Shown in pieces: positions 33,007 to 43,389 of a stretch of DNA of 64,000 bases (the stretch's first letter is position 1; each line of letters starts with the position of its first letter). A program made the translations under genes and the position numbers. The notes beneath the pieces were generated by a model, which saw only the letters and a program-made list of their open reading frames with translations, was not told the DNA's origin and did not search any database. Source of the stretch: Peribacillus butanolivorans (GTDB taxonomy: Bacteria > Bacillota > Bacilli > Bacillales > DSM-1321); NCBI RefSeq assembly GCF_001273755.1, contig NZ_LGYA01000001.1:3303177-3367176 (forward strand), written 5' to 3'.

Positions 33007-33801
33007 TTAAATAAGCACAGCACGGTCGTTGAGCATTTTTTCACCTTTAATACGCTGGAATTCGTTCAGCAGTTTTTCAACGGTAAGCTCCTGCTTTTCG
33101 ACGCCCCTTGCTTCAAAAATGATTTGACCTTTATCCATCATGATTAATGAATTTCCAAGATCTATTGCCTGCTGCATATTATGAGTCACCATAAGTGTCG
33201 TTAACTGGTTTTTTTCAACGATTTCCTTCGTCAGATTTGTAACGAGCTCTGCTCTAGAGGGATCAAGAGCAGCTGTATGTTCATCTAGAAGCAGGATTTT
33301 AGGATCGGTAAAGGTGGCCATCAGCAATGATAATGCCTGGCGCTCCCCTCCCGATAATAATCCGACTTTTGCACTCATTCGATTTTCCAAGCCTAAATGA
33401 AGCGTACTCAAACTTTCTTTAAAAAGTGCTTTCCTTTTTTTTGTCACCCCAAAGCCAAAGCCTCTTCTATTAGTTCTGCCATAGGCAATGGCCATATTTT
33501 CCTCAATGGTCATATGCGGGGCTGTACCAAGCATCGGATCTTGAAAAACACGGCCAATCATTTTCGCACGAGCATGCTCCTCAATTGTCGACACATTTTC
33601 GCCATCAATAATGACTTCACCGGCATCAGGGAGAATCTTACCGGATATCATATTCATCAACGTCGATTTGCCTGCGCCGTTACTGCCAATGACCGTTACA
33701 AATTCACCCTTTGTCATTTGCAATTCAAGATTTCCAAGGGCCAACTTCTCATCCGGTGTGCCTTCATTGAAGACCTTATAAATCTGATTTAGTTGCAGCA
33801 A
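33007..33801 (-). CDS. ABC importer ATP-binding protein (TrpZ/COG1101 type)
   Basis: 264 residues. Walker A GSNGAGKSTLMNMI (about 39-52), Q-loop VFQDPMLG, signature LLSGGERQALSLLMA (about 150-164), Walker B KILLLDEHTAALDP (about 171-184; note His where most have Pro), switch His in MVTHNMQQA. The start is a TTG at 33799-33801 with GGGGGG seven bases upstream and four bases after the permease stop; longer upstream frames lie inside the permease gene. Third gene of an importer with a COG2984 binding protein and COG4120 permease. Confidence 0.88.
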   Translation of the reverse strand: MLQLNQIYKVFNEGTPDEKLALGNLELQMTKGEFVTVIGSNGAGKSTLMNMISGKILPDAGEVIIDGENVSTIEEHARAKMIGRVFQDPMLGTAPHMTIEENMAIAYGRTNRRGFGFGVTKKRKALFKESLSTLHLGLENRMSAKVGLLSGGERQALSLLMATFTDPKILLLDEHTAALDPSRAELVTNLTKEIVEKNQLTTLMVTHNMQQAIDLGNSLIMMDKGQIIFEARGVEKQELTVEKLLNEFQRIKGEKMLNDRAVLI

Positions 33802-33805
33802 ATTC

Positions 33806-34807
33806 TTATCCCCCCTTCGATAAAGTCTCGATATGACGCATCTGTAATTCTTTGAGACGCTTTTTCTTGCGGCTTTTTTCTTTTTGTTTATCAGAAATTT
33901 TTGGAATAACAAGTGCTCCAACCACGATAAGCGCGGTAATTAATTTAACATCACCCGTATCAAGGAATTCTACACGAAGTGCCAAAGTAACGACGATTCG
34001 GTATATAATCGCTCCACCAATAACTGCAAGCGTCGCCCGCGCAATCGTTTTTGCACCGAATAACGCTTCCCCAATAATGACGGATGCCAATCCAATGACA
34101 ATAATTCCAATCCCCATCCCAATATCACTAAAACCGTTATATTGAGCAACTAAAGATCCAGAGAAAGCAACAAGTGCATTTCCAATTGCGAGTCCTAAAA
34201 TCTTCATATTACCCGTATGGGCGGAAAAACTCTTAACCATGGCTTCATTGTCACCTGTCGCACGTAGTGCAAGACCAATTTCCGTTTTTAAAAATGCAGA
34301 CATTCCAGCCTGAATAATTACAGCTACAATAAGCATCACAATTAAAATAGCCCATGTTTTTGGCAAACTATCACCAAGGCCCATGATTGATAATAGACCA
34401 TTCAACATATTGTCCAACCCAGTGCCAGCCCAAGCATCCTGAATATTCGTGATAATTGTTGTTTGAGAAAGCAACGGAATGTTCGATGCACCCATAATTC
34501 TTAAATTGATAGAATATAGGGCAATCATCATTAAAATTCCTGCAAGAAGTGGATTAATTTTCCCTTTCGTATGCAGCAGTCCCGTCATTGTCCCTGCGAT
34601 AAACCCGGCAACCATGGCACAAAACGTGGCTACAATCGGCGAGAAACCGTTAACAATCATAATAGCGGCAACAGAGGCCCCTGTCACAAAACTACCTTCC
34701 ACTGTCATATCCGGGAAGTCGAGAATCCTAAATGTTAAATAGACACCAAGTGCCATAATCGCATAAATCATTCCCGACTCAAAAGAGTTGAATAAGGCTG
34801 AGAACAT
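33806..34807 (-). CDS. ABC importer permease (TrpY/COG4120 type)
   Basis: 333 residues, about nine hydrophobic helices, with FRILDFPDMTVEGSFVTGA near the N terminus and LRATGDNEAMVKSFSAHTG (about 185-203), which is the coupling segment of the BPD_transp_2 (branched-chain-type) family. The basic C terminus (KQKEKSRKKKRLK) is cytoplasmic. COG4120 permeases pair with ABC_sub_bind proteins and are linked in other Firmicutes to tryptophan or tyrosine uptake. Start ATG 34805-34807 with GGAAGG upstream. Confidence 0.88.
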   Translation of the reverse strand: MFSALFNSFESGMIYAIMALGVYLTFRILDFPDMTVEGSFVTGASVAAIMIVNGFSPIVATFCAMVAGFIAGTMTGLLHTKGKINPLLAGILMMIALYSINLRIMGASNIPLLSQTTIITNIQDAWAGTGLDNMLNGLLSIMGLGDSLPKTWAILIVMLIVAVIIQAGMSAFLKTEIGLALRATGDNEAMVKSFSAHTGNMKILGLAIGNALVAFSGSLVAQYNGFSDIGMGIGIIVIGLASVIIGEALFGAKTIARATLAVIGGAIIYRIVVTLALRVEFLDTGDVKLITALIVVGALVIPKISDKQKEKSRKKKRLKELQMRHIETLSKGG

Positions 34808-34839
34808 TTTTTTCTTCCTTCCCTGAACTAAAGCAGAGT

Positions 34840-35835
34840 TTATTTTACAAACTCAGCATCTGCTTTCCATTCTTCTTTTATTTCAACACCCATACCTTTT
34901 GCTGCTGTTTCATTAATAACCAATTTCAACTTTTGTGGATATTGAACGGCGATGTCTCCCGGTTTCTTACCATCCTTTAAGATTTCAACCGCTTTTTGTC
35001 CTGCCTCATAGCCAATATCATAGTAACTGAAGCCATAGGCTGCGAAACCACCAGCTTTCACAGAATCAAGTTCACCAACAAATAATGGAATATCTTGATC
35101 ATTCGCCACCGAAATGACTGATTCCAATGCTGAGATTACTGTATTATCAGTAATGATATAGAAAGCATCCGCTTTCCCGATTAATGATTCTGCTGCCTGT
35201 TTGACCTCAGCAGAAGTCGAGACAGATGCTTCCACGACTTTTAATCCGGCTTTTTTCGCTTCCGCTTTTACGTTTTTTATTTGGACGACCGAATTTTGTT
35301 CCCCTGTATTATAAACGGTCCCAATGGTTTTGGCGCCAAGTTCTTCTGCTAGGAATTTCATAGATTTTGCAATGGCTTCTGGATGAGAATCCGTCGTACC
35401 CGTCACATTTCCACCTGGTTTCTCCAGGGATGTAACAAGTTCGGCTGCGACTGGATCTGTTACAGATGTAAATACAATAGGAATATCCTTTGTTGCATTT
35501 AAAGCACTTAATGCACTTGGAGTCGAATTAGCAAAAATCAAATCCACTTTATCCCCAACGAAGTTATTGGCAATCGTCTGACTGTTGTTTTGATCTCCTT
35601 GTGCGACCTGAAGATTATACTTGGCATTGATGTCACTATCCTTCAATGCAGCCTGAAACCCTTCATATGCTTGATCCAGTGAATCATGCTGAACGATTTG
35701 TGTTACCCCAATATTGAAGGTATCCTTACCGCTTTCATTTTTCGCAGTATCATTCGCTTTGTCATTTCCACAGCCTGCCAGTAATAATCCCGCCACTAAG
35801 GTCATTGCTGCAGTCGAATATAATTTCTTCTTCAT
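34840..35835 (-). CDS. ABC importer substrate-binding lipoprotein (TrpX/COG2984 type)
   Basis: 331 residues. Lipoprotein signal with lipobox LLAGC (Cys about 20), then the ABC_sub_bind domain: FNIGVTQIVQHDSLDQAYEGF, DLIFANSTPSALSALNATKDIPIVFTSVTDPVAA and NVTGTTDSHPEAIAKSMKF. These are strong family signatures. The ligand may be an aromatic amino acid by analogy with TrpX; this is not proven by sequence. Start ATG 35833-35835 after GGGGGG. First gene of the operon. Confidence 0.88.
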   Translation of the reverse strand: MKKKLYSTAAMTLVAGLLLAGCGNDKANDTAKNESGKDTFNIGVTQIVQHDSLDQAYEGFQAALKDSDINAKYNLQVAQGDQNNSQTIANNFVGDKVDLIFANSTPSALSALNATKDIPIVFTSVTDPVAAELVTSLEKPGGNVTGTTDSHPEAIAKSMKFLAEELGAKTIGTVYNTGEQNSVVQIKNVKAEAKKAGLKVVEASVSTSAEVKQAAESLIGKADAFYIITDNTVISALESVISVANDQDIPLFVGELDSVKAGGFAAYGFSYYDIGYEAGQKAVEILKDGKKPGDIAVQYPQKLKLVINETAAKGMGVEIKEEWKADAEFVK

Positions 35836-35910
35836 ATTTTCCCCCCGCTTTTTTCTTATTTTTAGATTCTGCCTTACTACGATGGCAGCTCTTACGCTTT
35901 TATTTACTAA

Positions 35911-35940
35911 ATTATAATCGTTTATTCTCAATTATATCAA
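35911..35940 (-). promoter_or_regulatory. Sigma-A promoter of the TrpXYZ-like operon
   Basis: Minus strand TTGATA (35935-35940), 18 bases, TATAAT (35911-35916), about 75 bases upstream of the binding-protein gene. Confidence 0.65.
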
Positions 35941-35989
35941 TATATTTTTTAACTTTTTAGAATTTTACAAGTTTTTATGTCTAAAACAA

Positions 35990-36033
35990 TAAAAAAAGCT
36001 GCTGTGAAAGTTATTATTACTTTCACAGCAGCA
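35990..36033 (-). terminator. Terminator of the squalene/phytoene-synthase-like gene
   Basis: Stem GCTGCTGTGAAAGT / ACTTTCACAGCAGC with a 7-base loop, followed on the minus strand by T7. It starts 11 bases after the stop codon. Confidence 0.9.
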
Positions 36034-36043
36034 TACTAAAATG

Positions 36044-36865
36044 TCAGTGTTCGACGACTTGGTTAACAATTTTGGTAACAGTCGCCCGGTCGATTTTTTC
36101 TTTTCCTTCTTTCAAGGCTTTTAAAGTAGCTTTTGCCAATTCTAATGGTATTTTACAGAATTGGATAACTTCCTTTGTTTCAATCTCTGCTATATACGTA
36201 TCAGCTAATGCAAGATTATGTTCCGTATAGGCAAGCATCTCGTCGAAACCCCAACCATCTGGATAAAAGTTAACACCGCGCTCTGCATCTTCCTCACGGT
36301 TTCGAAGAATATTAACAGTTTGAAGTCCTCGGCCAAATGCAATAGCAAGATCACGATCTGTTTCAGTTCCATCATACCAGTTCCAAATATCAGATAGCAT
36401 GACTCCAACTAAACCCGCAACATAATATGTGTAATCATCAAGCTCTTCCTTATTGTGTATCTGCCAGTCCTTCGCAACCCACTTTGCCATGCCTTCGGCC
36501 ATTTCCTGTGTCGAGCCCAAGACTTTTGCAGTCGCACTAGGCGGACAATATTGAATCCAATCCGAAAGAAGCAAGGTCACTTCCGGTAAATCGTCCTTAT
36601 ACGGTTCAAACAAAGTCTGAAGTTCCTTTTCACTATAATCATCAGTCTTAAGCAGCTCACTGATAGTCTGTAATAAGGAAATCTTACTATCGGCAGGCAA
36701 TTCGGGATGGTCTTCAATTTCATCGATAGCCCGCATGCAAAGGTAAGCAGCTCCAATGGCTTCCTGTAATCCCTTTGGAAGGTAGCTGATTGGAATGAAA
36801 AAAGTTCGGCTTGTTTTTAAAAGAAAATCCATTGCCTTAGTATGTAGATTGCTTTGGTCAGTCAT
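36044..36865 (-). CDS. Squalene/phytoene synthase family protein
   Basis: 273 residues, all-helical trans-isoprenyl diphosphate synthase fold. The first aspartate-rich motif is intact, CMRAIDEIEDHP (about 42-53). The second reads NILRNREEDAERGVNFYPDGW (about 189-209), where squalene synthases have NIIRDxxED: the first Asp is Asn. It is closer in these motifs to the eukaryotic-type squalene synthases than to CrtM. Possible roles are condensation of prenyl diphosphates or a phosphatase activity as reported for B. subtilis YisP. No other terpenoid gene is nearby. Start ATG 36863-36865. Confidence 0.8.
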   Translation of the reverse strand: MTDQSNLHTKAMDFLLKTSRTFFIPISYLPKGLQEAIGAAYLCMRAIDEIEDHPELPADSKISLLQTISELLKTDDYSEKELQTLFEPYKDDLPEVTLLLSDWIQYCPPSATAKVLGSTQEMAEGMAKWVAKDWQIHNKEELDDYTYYVAGLVGVMLSDIWNWYDGTETDRDLAIAFGRGLQTVNILRNREEDAERGVNFYPDGWGFDEMLAYTEHNLALADTYIAEIETKEVIQFCKIPLELAKATLKALKEGKEKIDRATVTKIVNQVVEH

Positions 36866-36938
36866 TTTTTACACTCCTTTGTATATCCAATAAACAATTG
36901 AATTATTATATCAAACAATCGCTTTGATTTCAGCTTCT

Positions 36939-37871
36939 CTATTCCTCTACATATAAGGGAATTTTAATCGCCATTAAATCTTCTGCCATTATCGTGTTTG
37001 CGAAAATTGCCTTACTTTCCTCTTTTAGCCGTTCCGAATCCTCGAGAGTATAGCGAGAACTAATATGAGTAAGAATTAGCTGCTTAGCTCCTGCTTTCAT
37101 CGCCGTTTCTGCAGCCTGCACGGTGGTCGAATGAAAATAGGCCGATGCCATTTCAGTTTCTTCTGCCGAAAAGGTAGCTTCATGAACAAGAAAATCCGCA
37201 GATTCAGCCAGAATAAGAGCATTACTGCATACTCTTGTATCACCAAGAACTGTGATTATCCGACCTTTTTGAGGATCACCAAGATAATCTTTTCCATTCA
37301 AGACGCGACCATCATCGAGTTGGACCATTTCACCGTTTTTCAACGCTTTAAAAAGAGGTCCCGGCTTCACACCTTCCTGAAGCAACTGGTCTACAAGTAA
37401 GCTTCCTGGACGGTCTTTCTCTACAATACGGTAACCGACACTATAAATACCGTGATCAAGAGACAAAGCAGTCACTGTAAACTGCTCGTCCTCAAAAACT
37501 ATGCCTTCCTCTATTTCAATAATTTCTAATGGATATTTTAAATGAGTGCCACTGACTTGTAAGCTTGTCGTAATATAGGCATCAATACCTTTTGGGCCAT
37601 ACACAGTCAATTTTTCTACCCCGCCCTGAAAAGACCTGCTACTTAATAAACCAGGAAGCCCAAAGATATGGTCACCATGTAAATGGGTAATAAAAATCTT
37701 TTCTATTTTACGCGGTTTAACTGCCGTTTTTAAAATTTGATGCTGTGTTGCTTCCCCACAATCGAATAACCAAACCGTTCCTCGTTCTTCCAATAATTGA
37801 AGAGCGATTGCCGTCACATTACGCGCTTTTGCCGGAACACCAGCGCCTGTACCTAATAAAACAAAATCCAC
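36939..37871 (-). CDS. rnz: Ribonuclease Z
   Basis: 310 residues, metallo-beta-lactamase fold. Motif [17 protein letters not shown] (HxHxDH, about 61-75), [14 protein letters not shown] at the N terminus, the flexible-arm region around 150-180, DTRVCSN (Asp ligand) and HISSRY (C-terminal His). It removes 3' trailers from tRNA precursors without encoded CCA. The start is a GTG at 37869-37871 with GGAGG seven bases upstream. Divergent from zwf. Confidence 0.95.
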   Translation of the reverse strand: MDFVLLGTGAGVPAKARNVTAIALQLLEERGTVWLFDCGEATQHQILKTAVKPRKIEKIFITHLHGDHIFGLPGLLSSRSFQGGVEKLTVYGPKGIDAYITTSLQVSGTHLKYPLEIIEIEEGIVFEDEQFTVTALSLDHGIYSVGYRIVEKDRPGSLLVDQLLQEGVKPGPLFKALKNGEMVQLDDGRVLNGKDYLGDPQKGRIITVLGDTRVCSNALILAESADFLVHEATFSAEETEMASAYFHSTTVQAAETAMKAGAKQLILTHISSRYTLEDSERLKEESKAIFANTIMAEDLMAIKIPLYVEE

Positions 37872-38101
37872 ATTCCTACCTCCGTTGCAAAAACTTTATA
37901 ATTTAACTATAGCATAACAAAGGTGCTCTTTCATTTATGACTCTTTTAAAACTAGAGCCATTTTAAACTTTTCATGAAATATGAGAAAAAATGCGCAAAT
38001 TGATTGCTTTGAGGGTAAGCTAACCGTAAAATTAGAAATTGGTACATATACAGAAATTCCAACTTCATACGACGGAATTAACGGAAAGTTGAGGTTTTAA
38101 C

Positions 38102-39601
38102 ATGACAGAAAACAATAAACCCACAGCATTAATCATGATTTTTGGTGCTACCGGAGATTTAGCGAAACGGAAACTATTTCCTTCCATATATCGACTATTT
38201 CAAAAACAAAAAATCAACAAATTTGCGGTCGTTGGTGTAGCAAGAAGACCATTGTCCACTGAGGAGTTTCAATCAAGTGTTAAAGAATCCATCCTTACGT
38301 TCGGACATGCGGAAGAAAGAGTCGATGAATTCATTTCCCACTTCCATTATCATTCTCATGATGTAACGAGCTCTGAATCGTATTTGCAGTTAAAAGGTTT
38401 TGCTGAAAATTTAGACGGACAGTATCAATTAGAAGGTAATAGAATCTTTTATTTAGCGATGGCACCGGAGTTTTTCGGGACAATTGCCGAGCAGATTAAA
38501 GCACAAGGCTTGACTGATACGACTGGCTATAAGCGTCTTGTCATAGAAAAGCCGTTTGGACACAGTTTCGAAACAGCACAAATATTGAATGAGCAAATTC
38601 GTACCGCTTTCGCTGAAGATGAAATCTATCGAATCGATCATTACCTAGGAAAAGAAATGGTTCAGAATATTGAAGTCATTCGTTTTTCCAATGCGCTCTT
38701 TGAACCGCTTTGGAATAACCGCTATATTTCTAACATTCAAGTTACATCAAGCGAAACGCTAGGGGTTGAAGAACGGGGTCGTTACTATGAAACCAGCGGT
38801 GCCCTTAGAGATATGGTCCAGAACCATCTGTTGCAGATGGTTGCCCTACTTGCTATGGAACCTCCGATTGCTTTGACAACAGAAGAGGTGCGTAGCGAAA
38901 AGGTACGAGCACTGCGTTCGCTACGGCCAATGAAAGTGGAAGAAGTCAATCAATACTTTGTCCGTGGTCAATATGGCAGCGGTAAAGTAGGCGCACAAAC
39001 ACTTTCGGCTTATCGCGATGAATTGAACGTAAATCCAGATTCCAACACAGAAACCTATGTTGCAGGTAAATTGATGATTGATAACTTCCGCTGGGCCGGT
39101 GTTCCCTTTTATATCCGAACAGGTAAGCGAATGGATGTAAAATCAACAAAAATTGTCGTCCAATTTAAAGATATCCCAATGAATCTGTATTATAAAACGG
39201 AAGAAACCTTGAACCCGAATCTTCTCGTTATCCATATCCAGCCTGATGAAGGAATCACTCTATACTTAAATGTTAAAAAATCTGGGACAACGTCGAATAC
39301 GAAGCCTGTGAAACTTACCGTCTCCAACAAAGGAATTGAACATATTAACTCTCCTGAAGCCTATGAGAAGCTATTGTTTGACAGCATGCGTGGAGATGCT
39401 ACAAACTTCACACACTGGGACGAAGTGGCCCTTTCATGGAAGTTTGTCGACACCATTTCTAATGCATGGGAAAATACTAAAGAAGAATCGTTCCCTAATT
39501 ATGAAGCAGGATCGACAGGCCCCCTTGCATCCGATGAGCTTCTAGCCGAAGATGGACATATTTGGTGGCAAATCGAGAAATCAGAAAAGAAAAATGATTA
39601 A
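38102..39601 (+). CDS. zwf: Glucose-6-phosphate 1-dehydrogenase
   Basis: 499 residues. NADP motif IFGATGDLAKRKLFP (about 14-28), substrate site RIDHYLGKEMVQN (about 178-190) with the catalytic His region, and VIEKPFGHSF (about 148). It carries out the first step of the oxidative pentose phosphate pathway. Start ATG 38102 with GAGG seven bases upstream. gndA, the next oxidative step, lies 600 bases away on the opposite strand. Confidence 0.97.
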   Translation: MTENNKPTALIMIFGATGDLAKRKLFPSIYRLFQKQKINKFAVVGVARRPLSTEEFQSSVKESILTFGHAEERVDEFISHFHYHSHDVTSSESYLQLKGFAENLDGQYQLEGNRIFYLAMAPEFFGTIAEQIKAQGLTDTTGYKRLVIEKPFGHSFETAQILNEQIRTAFAEDEIYRIDHYLGKEMVQNIEVIRFSNALFEPLWNNRYISNIQVTSSETLGVEERGRYYETSGALRDMVQNHLLQMVALLAMEPPIALTTEEVRSEKVRALRSLRPMKVEEVNQYFVRGQYGSGKVGAQTLSAYRDELNVNPDSNTETYVAGKLMIDNFRWAGVPFYIRTGKRMDVKSTKIVVQFKDIPMNLYYKTEETLNPNLLVIHIQPDEGITLYLNVKKSGTTSNTKPVKLTVSNKGIEHINSPEAYEKLLFDSMRGDATNFTHWDEVALSWKFVDTISNAWENTKEESFPNYEAGSTGPLASDELLAEDGHIWWQIEKSEKKND

Positions 39602-39610
39602 TTAAATAAT

Positions 39611-39645
39611 AAAGAGGATGCAGTGAATCTGCATCCTCTTCTCTA
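39611..39645. terminator. Terminator of zwf
   Basis: Stem AGAGGATGCAG / CTGCATCCTCT with a 5-base loop, followed by TCTCTATT. It may also serve the convergent small gene. Confidence 0.85.
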
Positions 39646-39646
39646 T

Positions 39647-39844
39647 TCATGAGGCACTCTTCCTGACTAATTTCGCTCGGATAGTATGAATCATTTCCTT
39701 GGATTTTGACATTTCTTTATCTGTTTCTGAATTAAGCCAAAATGATACACCAAATTCAAAGCCAATAAAAAATAACATTATAGCTAAAGCCACCCAAATG
39801 ATATACACAGTTACCCGCTCCTTCTCTCTCTCTCTTAACGTCAT
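39647..39844 (-). CDS. Small single-pass membrane protein, unknown
   Basis: 65 residues: a charged N terminus (MTLREREKERVTV), one transmembrane helix (about 14-36, YIIWVALAIMLFFIGFEFGVSFWL) and a charged tail (DKEMSKSKEMIHTIRAKLVRK). Start ATG 39842-39844 with AAGGA six bases upstream; an ATG seven codons earlier lacks a site. It lies between zwf and gndA. No family recognised. Confidence 0.55.
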   Translation of the reverse strand: MTLREREKERVTVYIIWVALAIMLFFIGFEFGVSFWLNSETDKEMSKSKEMIHTIRAKLVRKSAS

Positions 39845-40142
39845 ACTGTATCCTTCGATCTTCATTAGACTTTACTAACCATTCCTTTGCAGGTGTTTAA
39901 ACCTAAAGAACAAGATTGAATGACATATATAATACTATGTTTTTTATCAAAAAAGAAAATACAAAGGCCCTATTTATTACCAGTATAGCATTACCATTTT
40001 ATCCTTATCCAGCCAATATATAAAATTTTATTCACCATATCTCGTCCACATGCTTTAATTCGAACACCCCTTTTTATGTTCTATGTGAGGAGGAAGTGGC
40101 TTATATGGTAAAGTGACCACACTGCATTGGCGTTAAAAGGCC

Positions 40143-40187
40143 AAAAAAAACCGACTTAAAAAGGAAATCTCCCTTTTTAAGCCGGCT
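40143..40187 (-). terminator. Terminator of gndA
   Basis: CCGGCTTAAAAAGGG pairs with CCTTTTTAAGTCGG around a short loop (one mismatch), then a T8 run on the minus strand. Confidence 0.85.
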
Positions 40188-40196
40188 TACTTTCAT

Positions 40197-41609
40197 TTAT
40201 TTTTCCATCCATTCTGTATGGAAAGTTCCTTCTTTATCGATACGTTGATACGTATGTGCACCAAAATAGTCGCGTTGAGCTTGAATCAGGTTTGCTGGTA
40301 GCGTTTCTGTACGATAACTGTCAAAATAAGCAAGTGCAGATGCCAAGCATGGAACAGGAATTCCATTCATAACTGCTGTAGAAACTACCTCACGTAAAGC
40401 ACCTTGATAGCTTTCTACAATACCTTGGAAATAAGAATCAAGAAGCAGATTGTTCAGGTTCGCTTTACGATCGTACGCTTCTTTGATTTTTTGTAGGAAT
40501 TGTGCACGAATGATACAGCCCCCACGGAAGATCATTGCGATTTCTCCATATTGGAGATCCCAGTTATTTTCTTCGGATGCTGCCTTCATTTGGGCAAAGC
40601 CTTGTGCATATGAACAAATTTTACTCATATAAAGAGCTTTCCGAATACTTTCAATCAATGCCTTTTTATCACCAGTAAATGACTCAGCTTTTGGTCCACG
40701 AAGGATTTTGCTCGCTTCTACACGCTCTTCCTTGATTGCTGAGATAAACCGAGCAAATACAGATTCCGTGATGATTGGAAGCGGAACCCCAAGGTCAAGG
40801 GCACTTTGGCTTGTCCATTTCCCTGTTCCTTTTTGGCCTGCTTTATCTAAAATGATATCGACCATTGGCTTGCCAGTTTCATCATCATATTTTTTGAAAA
40901 TATCAGCAGTAATTTCGATTAAATAGCTATCAAGCTCTCCTTTATTCCATTCTGTAAACACTTCATGGAATTCTTCAGCAGTCAGACCAAGAAGGTTTTT
41001 CAAAAGGAAATAAGATTCGGAAATCAACTGCATGTCTCCATATTCAATTCCATTATGCACCATCTTAACATAATGTCCGGCTCCATCTGGTCCGATATAT
41101 GTACAGCAAGCATCGCCATCTACTTTAGCCGAAATATCCTTCAAAATTGGTGCAACAAGTTCATATGCTTCTTTTTGACCGCCAGGCATGATTGAAGGAC
41201 CTGTTAAAGCTCCTTCTTCCCCTCCTGAGACACCCGTACCGATGAAATGAATACCTAGCTGGCTTAATTCCTCGTTACGGCGCTGAGTGTCCTTAAAGAA
41301 CGTATTTCCACCATCAATGACGATATCGCCTTTTTCAAGCAGTGGTTTTAATTGTTCGATTGTAGCATCAGTTGCAGCACCAGCTTTAACCATCAATAAA
41401 ATTTTGCGAGGTGTTTCCAGAGAATTCACGAATTCTTCTAGGGTATACGCTGCAAATACATTTTTACCTTCTGCTTCATTCATCATTTCGTCTGTTTTTG
41501 ATCCTGAGCGATTATAGACGGAAATTGAATATCCTCTGCTTTCAATATTAAATGCAAGATTCTTACCCATTACGGCTAGTCCGATAACGCCAATCTGTTG
41601 TTTTTTCAT
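40197..41609 (-). CDS. gndA: 6-phosphogluconate dehydrogenase, decarboxylating
   Basis: 470 residues. [16 protein letters not shown] (NADP loop, 6-21), [21 protein letters not shown] (substrate loop, about 127-147), [16 protein letters not shown] (catalytic Lys/Asn/Glu, about 183-198) and [11 protein letters not shown]. It oxidises 6-phosphogluconate to ribulose 5-phosphate and CO2. Start ATG 41607-41609; upstream in-frame residues extend into the intergenic region and are not conserved. Confidence 0.97.
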   Translation of the reverse strand: MKKQQIGVIGLAVMGKNLAFNIESRGYSISVYNRSGSKTDEMMNEAEGKNVFAAYTLEEFVNSLETPRKILLMVKAGAATDATIEQLKPLLEKGDIVIDGGNTFFKDTQRRNEELSQLGIHFIGTGVSGGEEGALTGPSIMPGGQKEAYELVAPILKDISAKVDGDACCTYIGPDGAGHYVKMVHNGIEYGDMQLISESYFLLKNLLGLTAEEFHEVFTEWNKGELDSYLIEITADIFKKYDDETGKPMVDIILDKAGQKGTGKWTSQSALDLGVPLPIITESVFARFISAIKEERVEASKILRGPKAESFTGDKKALIESIRKALYMSKICSYAQGFAQMKAASEENNWDLQYGEIAMIFRGGCIIRAQFLQKIKEAYDRKANLNNLLLDSYFQGIVESYQGALREVVSTAVMNGIPVPCLASALAYFDSYRTETLPANLIQAQRDYFGAHTYQRIDKEGTFHTEWMEK

Positions 41610-41650
41610 GGTTATCTTTCCCTTCTCTATATCTTTACACAACTTATAAG

Positions 41651-42925
41651 CTAATCTTTGTCATCAGAAGGATTTTTCCTCCTTGATTGTTCAAAGAAAT
41701 CTTTGCTGAAGCTTGTGTCTGTTCCGATCGAACGATTTTTCAAGGATAATCCCTTTTTAATAATATTTTCTCCGTACTTATTTTGCAAGTGTTCCATCGC
41801 TTCGTACAAAGGTTCTTTTTCAGCGTCTTCTTGAAAGGAAAATATATCAAGCTGTTTGAAGGCCGATTCTTTTTCAATAACATCATAAGCAGTAACACCA
41901 AGAAGCCTAATTCCTTCCCCATTCCAATTTTTCAAAAACAGGTCAACAGCTCTATTCAAAATATCCGCTTTTTCAAAAACTGGATTAGGAACTGTTCTAC
42001 TTCTGGTAATGGTGCGACGGTCTTTATAGCGGATCGTCACACCAATTTTCTGACCAAGCAGACGTTTATTTTTTAATCGGACAGCAACCTTTTCTGAAAG
42101 CTTTTCTAATATCCCAATCAGTTCCTTTTGATTAGTAGAATCATGTGGAAGAGTTGTCGAATTTCCAATGCTTTTATGATCAAAAATGGCTTCCGGATCA
42201 ACAACCCGAGGATCGATACCATTTGCTCTATCCTTTAAACGAGCGCCATTGATTCCAAGCAGTTGCTTCAGTTGCCTATCGTGGGCATGAGCAAGGTCCC
42301 CTATTGTCATAATACCGATGGAGTGAAGTTTTTCCGATGTCTTACTGCCGATGCCATGCATTTCGCCCACTTGTAAAGGCCAGAGCTTCTTAGAAATATC
42401 TCTTTTTCTTAACACGGTGATGCCCATTGGCTTTTTCATATCAGAGGCAGTTTTGGCCAAAAATTTATTAGGGGCAATACCGATGCTACAAGGAAGGTCC
42501 ATCGTTTTATAAATTCTTTCCTGAATGCTTTTGGCAATTTCTAGAGGCGAACCTAATTCGACGCATTCGCTAATATCCAGATACCCTTCATCGATGGAAA
42601 CCGGTTCAACCATCTCTGTATATTGTCGCAACACCTCAAAAATAGCCAGTGATGCTTTTCGATAACGTTCAAAATTCGGTTTCCGAATAATTAATTGAGG
42701 GCAAAGTTTTTTCGCCTGCCATATAGGCATAGTCGTTTTAACGCCGAATTTTCTTGCTTCATAGCTGCACGTGACGATGATGCCTCTTCTTTCCTCTACA
42801 TTACCGGCTATGGCAAGCGGCTTACCTTTCAATGAAACATCATAGGACATTTCCACTGAAGCATAGAAACTATTCATGTCTACATGGAGAATGACCCTGC
42901 CATTTTTGGGATACATGTCCTTCAT
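41651..42925 (-). CDS. dinB: DNA polymerase IV (DinB/YqjH)
   Basis: 424 residues, Y family. Catalytic residues in [13 protein letters not shown] (Asp, about 14) and [13 protein letters not shown] (Asp-Glu, about 110). [23 protein letters not shown] and [17 protein letters not shown] (HhH) follow, then the little-finger domain; KQLDIFSF near 365 is a beta-clamp motif. It performs translesion synthesis. No LexA box was seen upstream, unlike uvrX. Start ATG 42923-42925; an ATG three codons later is possible, and the ribosome site is weak in both cases. Confidence 0.94.
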   Translation of the reverse strand: MKDMYPKNGRVILHVDMNSFYASVEMSYDVSLKGKPLAIAGNVEERRGIIVTCSYEARKFGVKTTMPIWQAKKLCPQLIIRKPNFERYRKASLAIFEVLRQYTEMVEPVSIDEGYLDISECVELGSPLEIAKSIQERIYKTMDLPCSIGIAPNKFLAKTASDMKKPMGITVLRKRDISKKLWPLQVGEMHGIGSKTSEKLHSIGIMTIGDLAHAHDRQLKQLLGINGARLKDRANGIDPRVVDPEAIFDHKSIGNSTTLPHDSTNQKELIGILEKLSEKVAVRLKNKRLLGQKIGVTIRYKDRRTITRSRTVPNPVFEKADILNRAVDLFLKNWNGEGIRLLGVTAYDVIEKESAFKQLDIFSFQEDAEKEPLYEAMEHLQNKYGENIIKKGLSLKNRSIGTDTSFSKDFFEQSRRKNPSDDKD

Positions 42926-43049
42926 GTGACCGTCACATCCTTGTACAAGAAAAAATACCGTATAATAGGGCCAATTAAAAATAACTATTACTTTTAAGGT
43001 ACCCCTATTTATCCTTGGTAACCAGAGTAAAATGATACTTCTACTCCAA

Positions 43050-43080
43050 GAAAAACAGCCATCATATTATTGATGACTGT
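43050..43080 (-). terminator. Terminator after the decayed gene
   Basis: ACAGTCATCA pairs with TGATGGCTGT (one G-T pair) around a 6-base loop, then T5 on the minus strand. The stop codon of the broken gene lies within it. Confidence 0.7.
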
Positions 43081-43323
43081 AGATATATTCCTGCAATACT
43101 TGAACGCCTTCTAGAGATGATACGAATATTTGCGAATCAATGATTGTAACCAAAAGGTTACCTATACTGGCAACCCCTGCATATATCCAGTTTTTTGATT
43201 GCCTAATAAACCGATTTGTTCATTAGGCAAGTCTGTAAAACAAATATTTCATCGAGCTGCTTGCACAACAAGTGCTATGGACAGGCCATCTGTCCTTATC
43301 GCAATCCATCTCTGTTCATGCAT
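43067..43323 (-). pseudogene. Decayed small gene of about 85 codons
   Basis: From ATG 43321-43323 the frame reads MHEQRWIAIRTDGLSIALVV..., then meets TGA at 43249-43251, continues open as NEQIGLLGNQKTGYMQGLPV and stops again at 43162. Another frame over the end reads SIGNLLVTIIDSQIFVSSLE... and ends at TAA 43067-43069, inside a terminator. The span is 257 bases, so one indel plus one nonsense codon explain it. The original family was not recognised. It lies in the place of small yqz genes between yqjE and dinB. Confidence 0.6.
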
Positions 43324-43389
43324 GTCCTACTCAGGTTTACCTGGAAATAGCACCTTATTTATTTCAATCAATGGTTTTAAGGGTGATTA

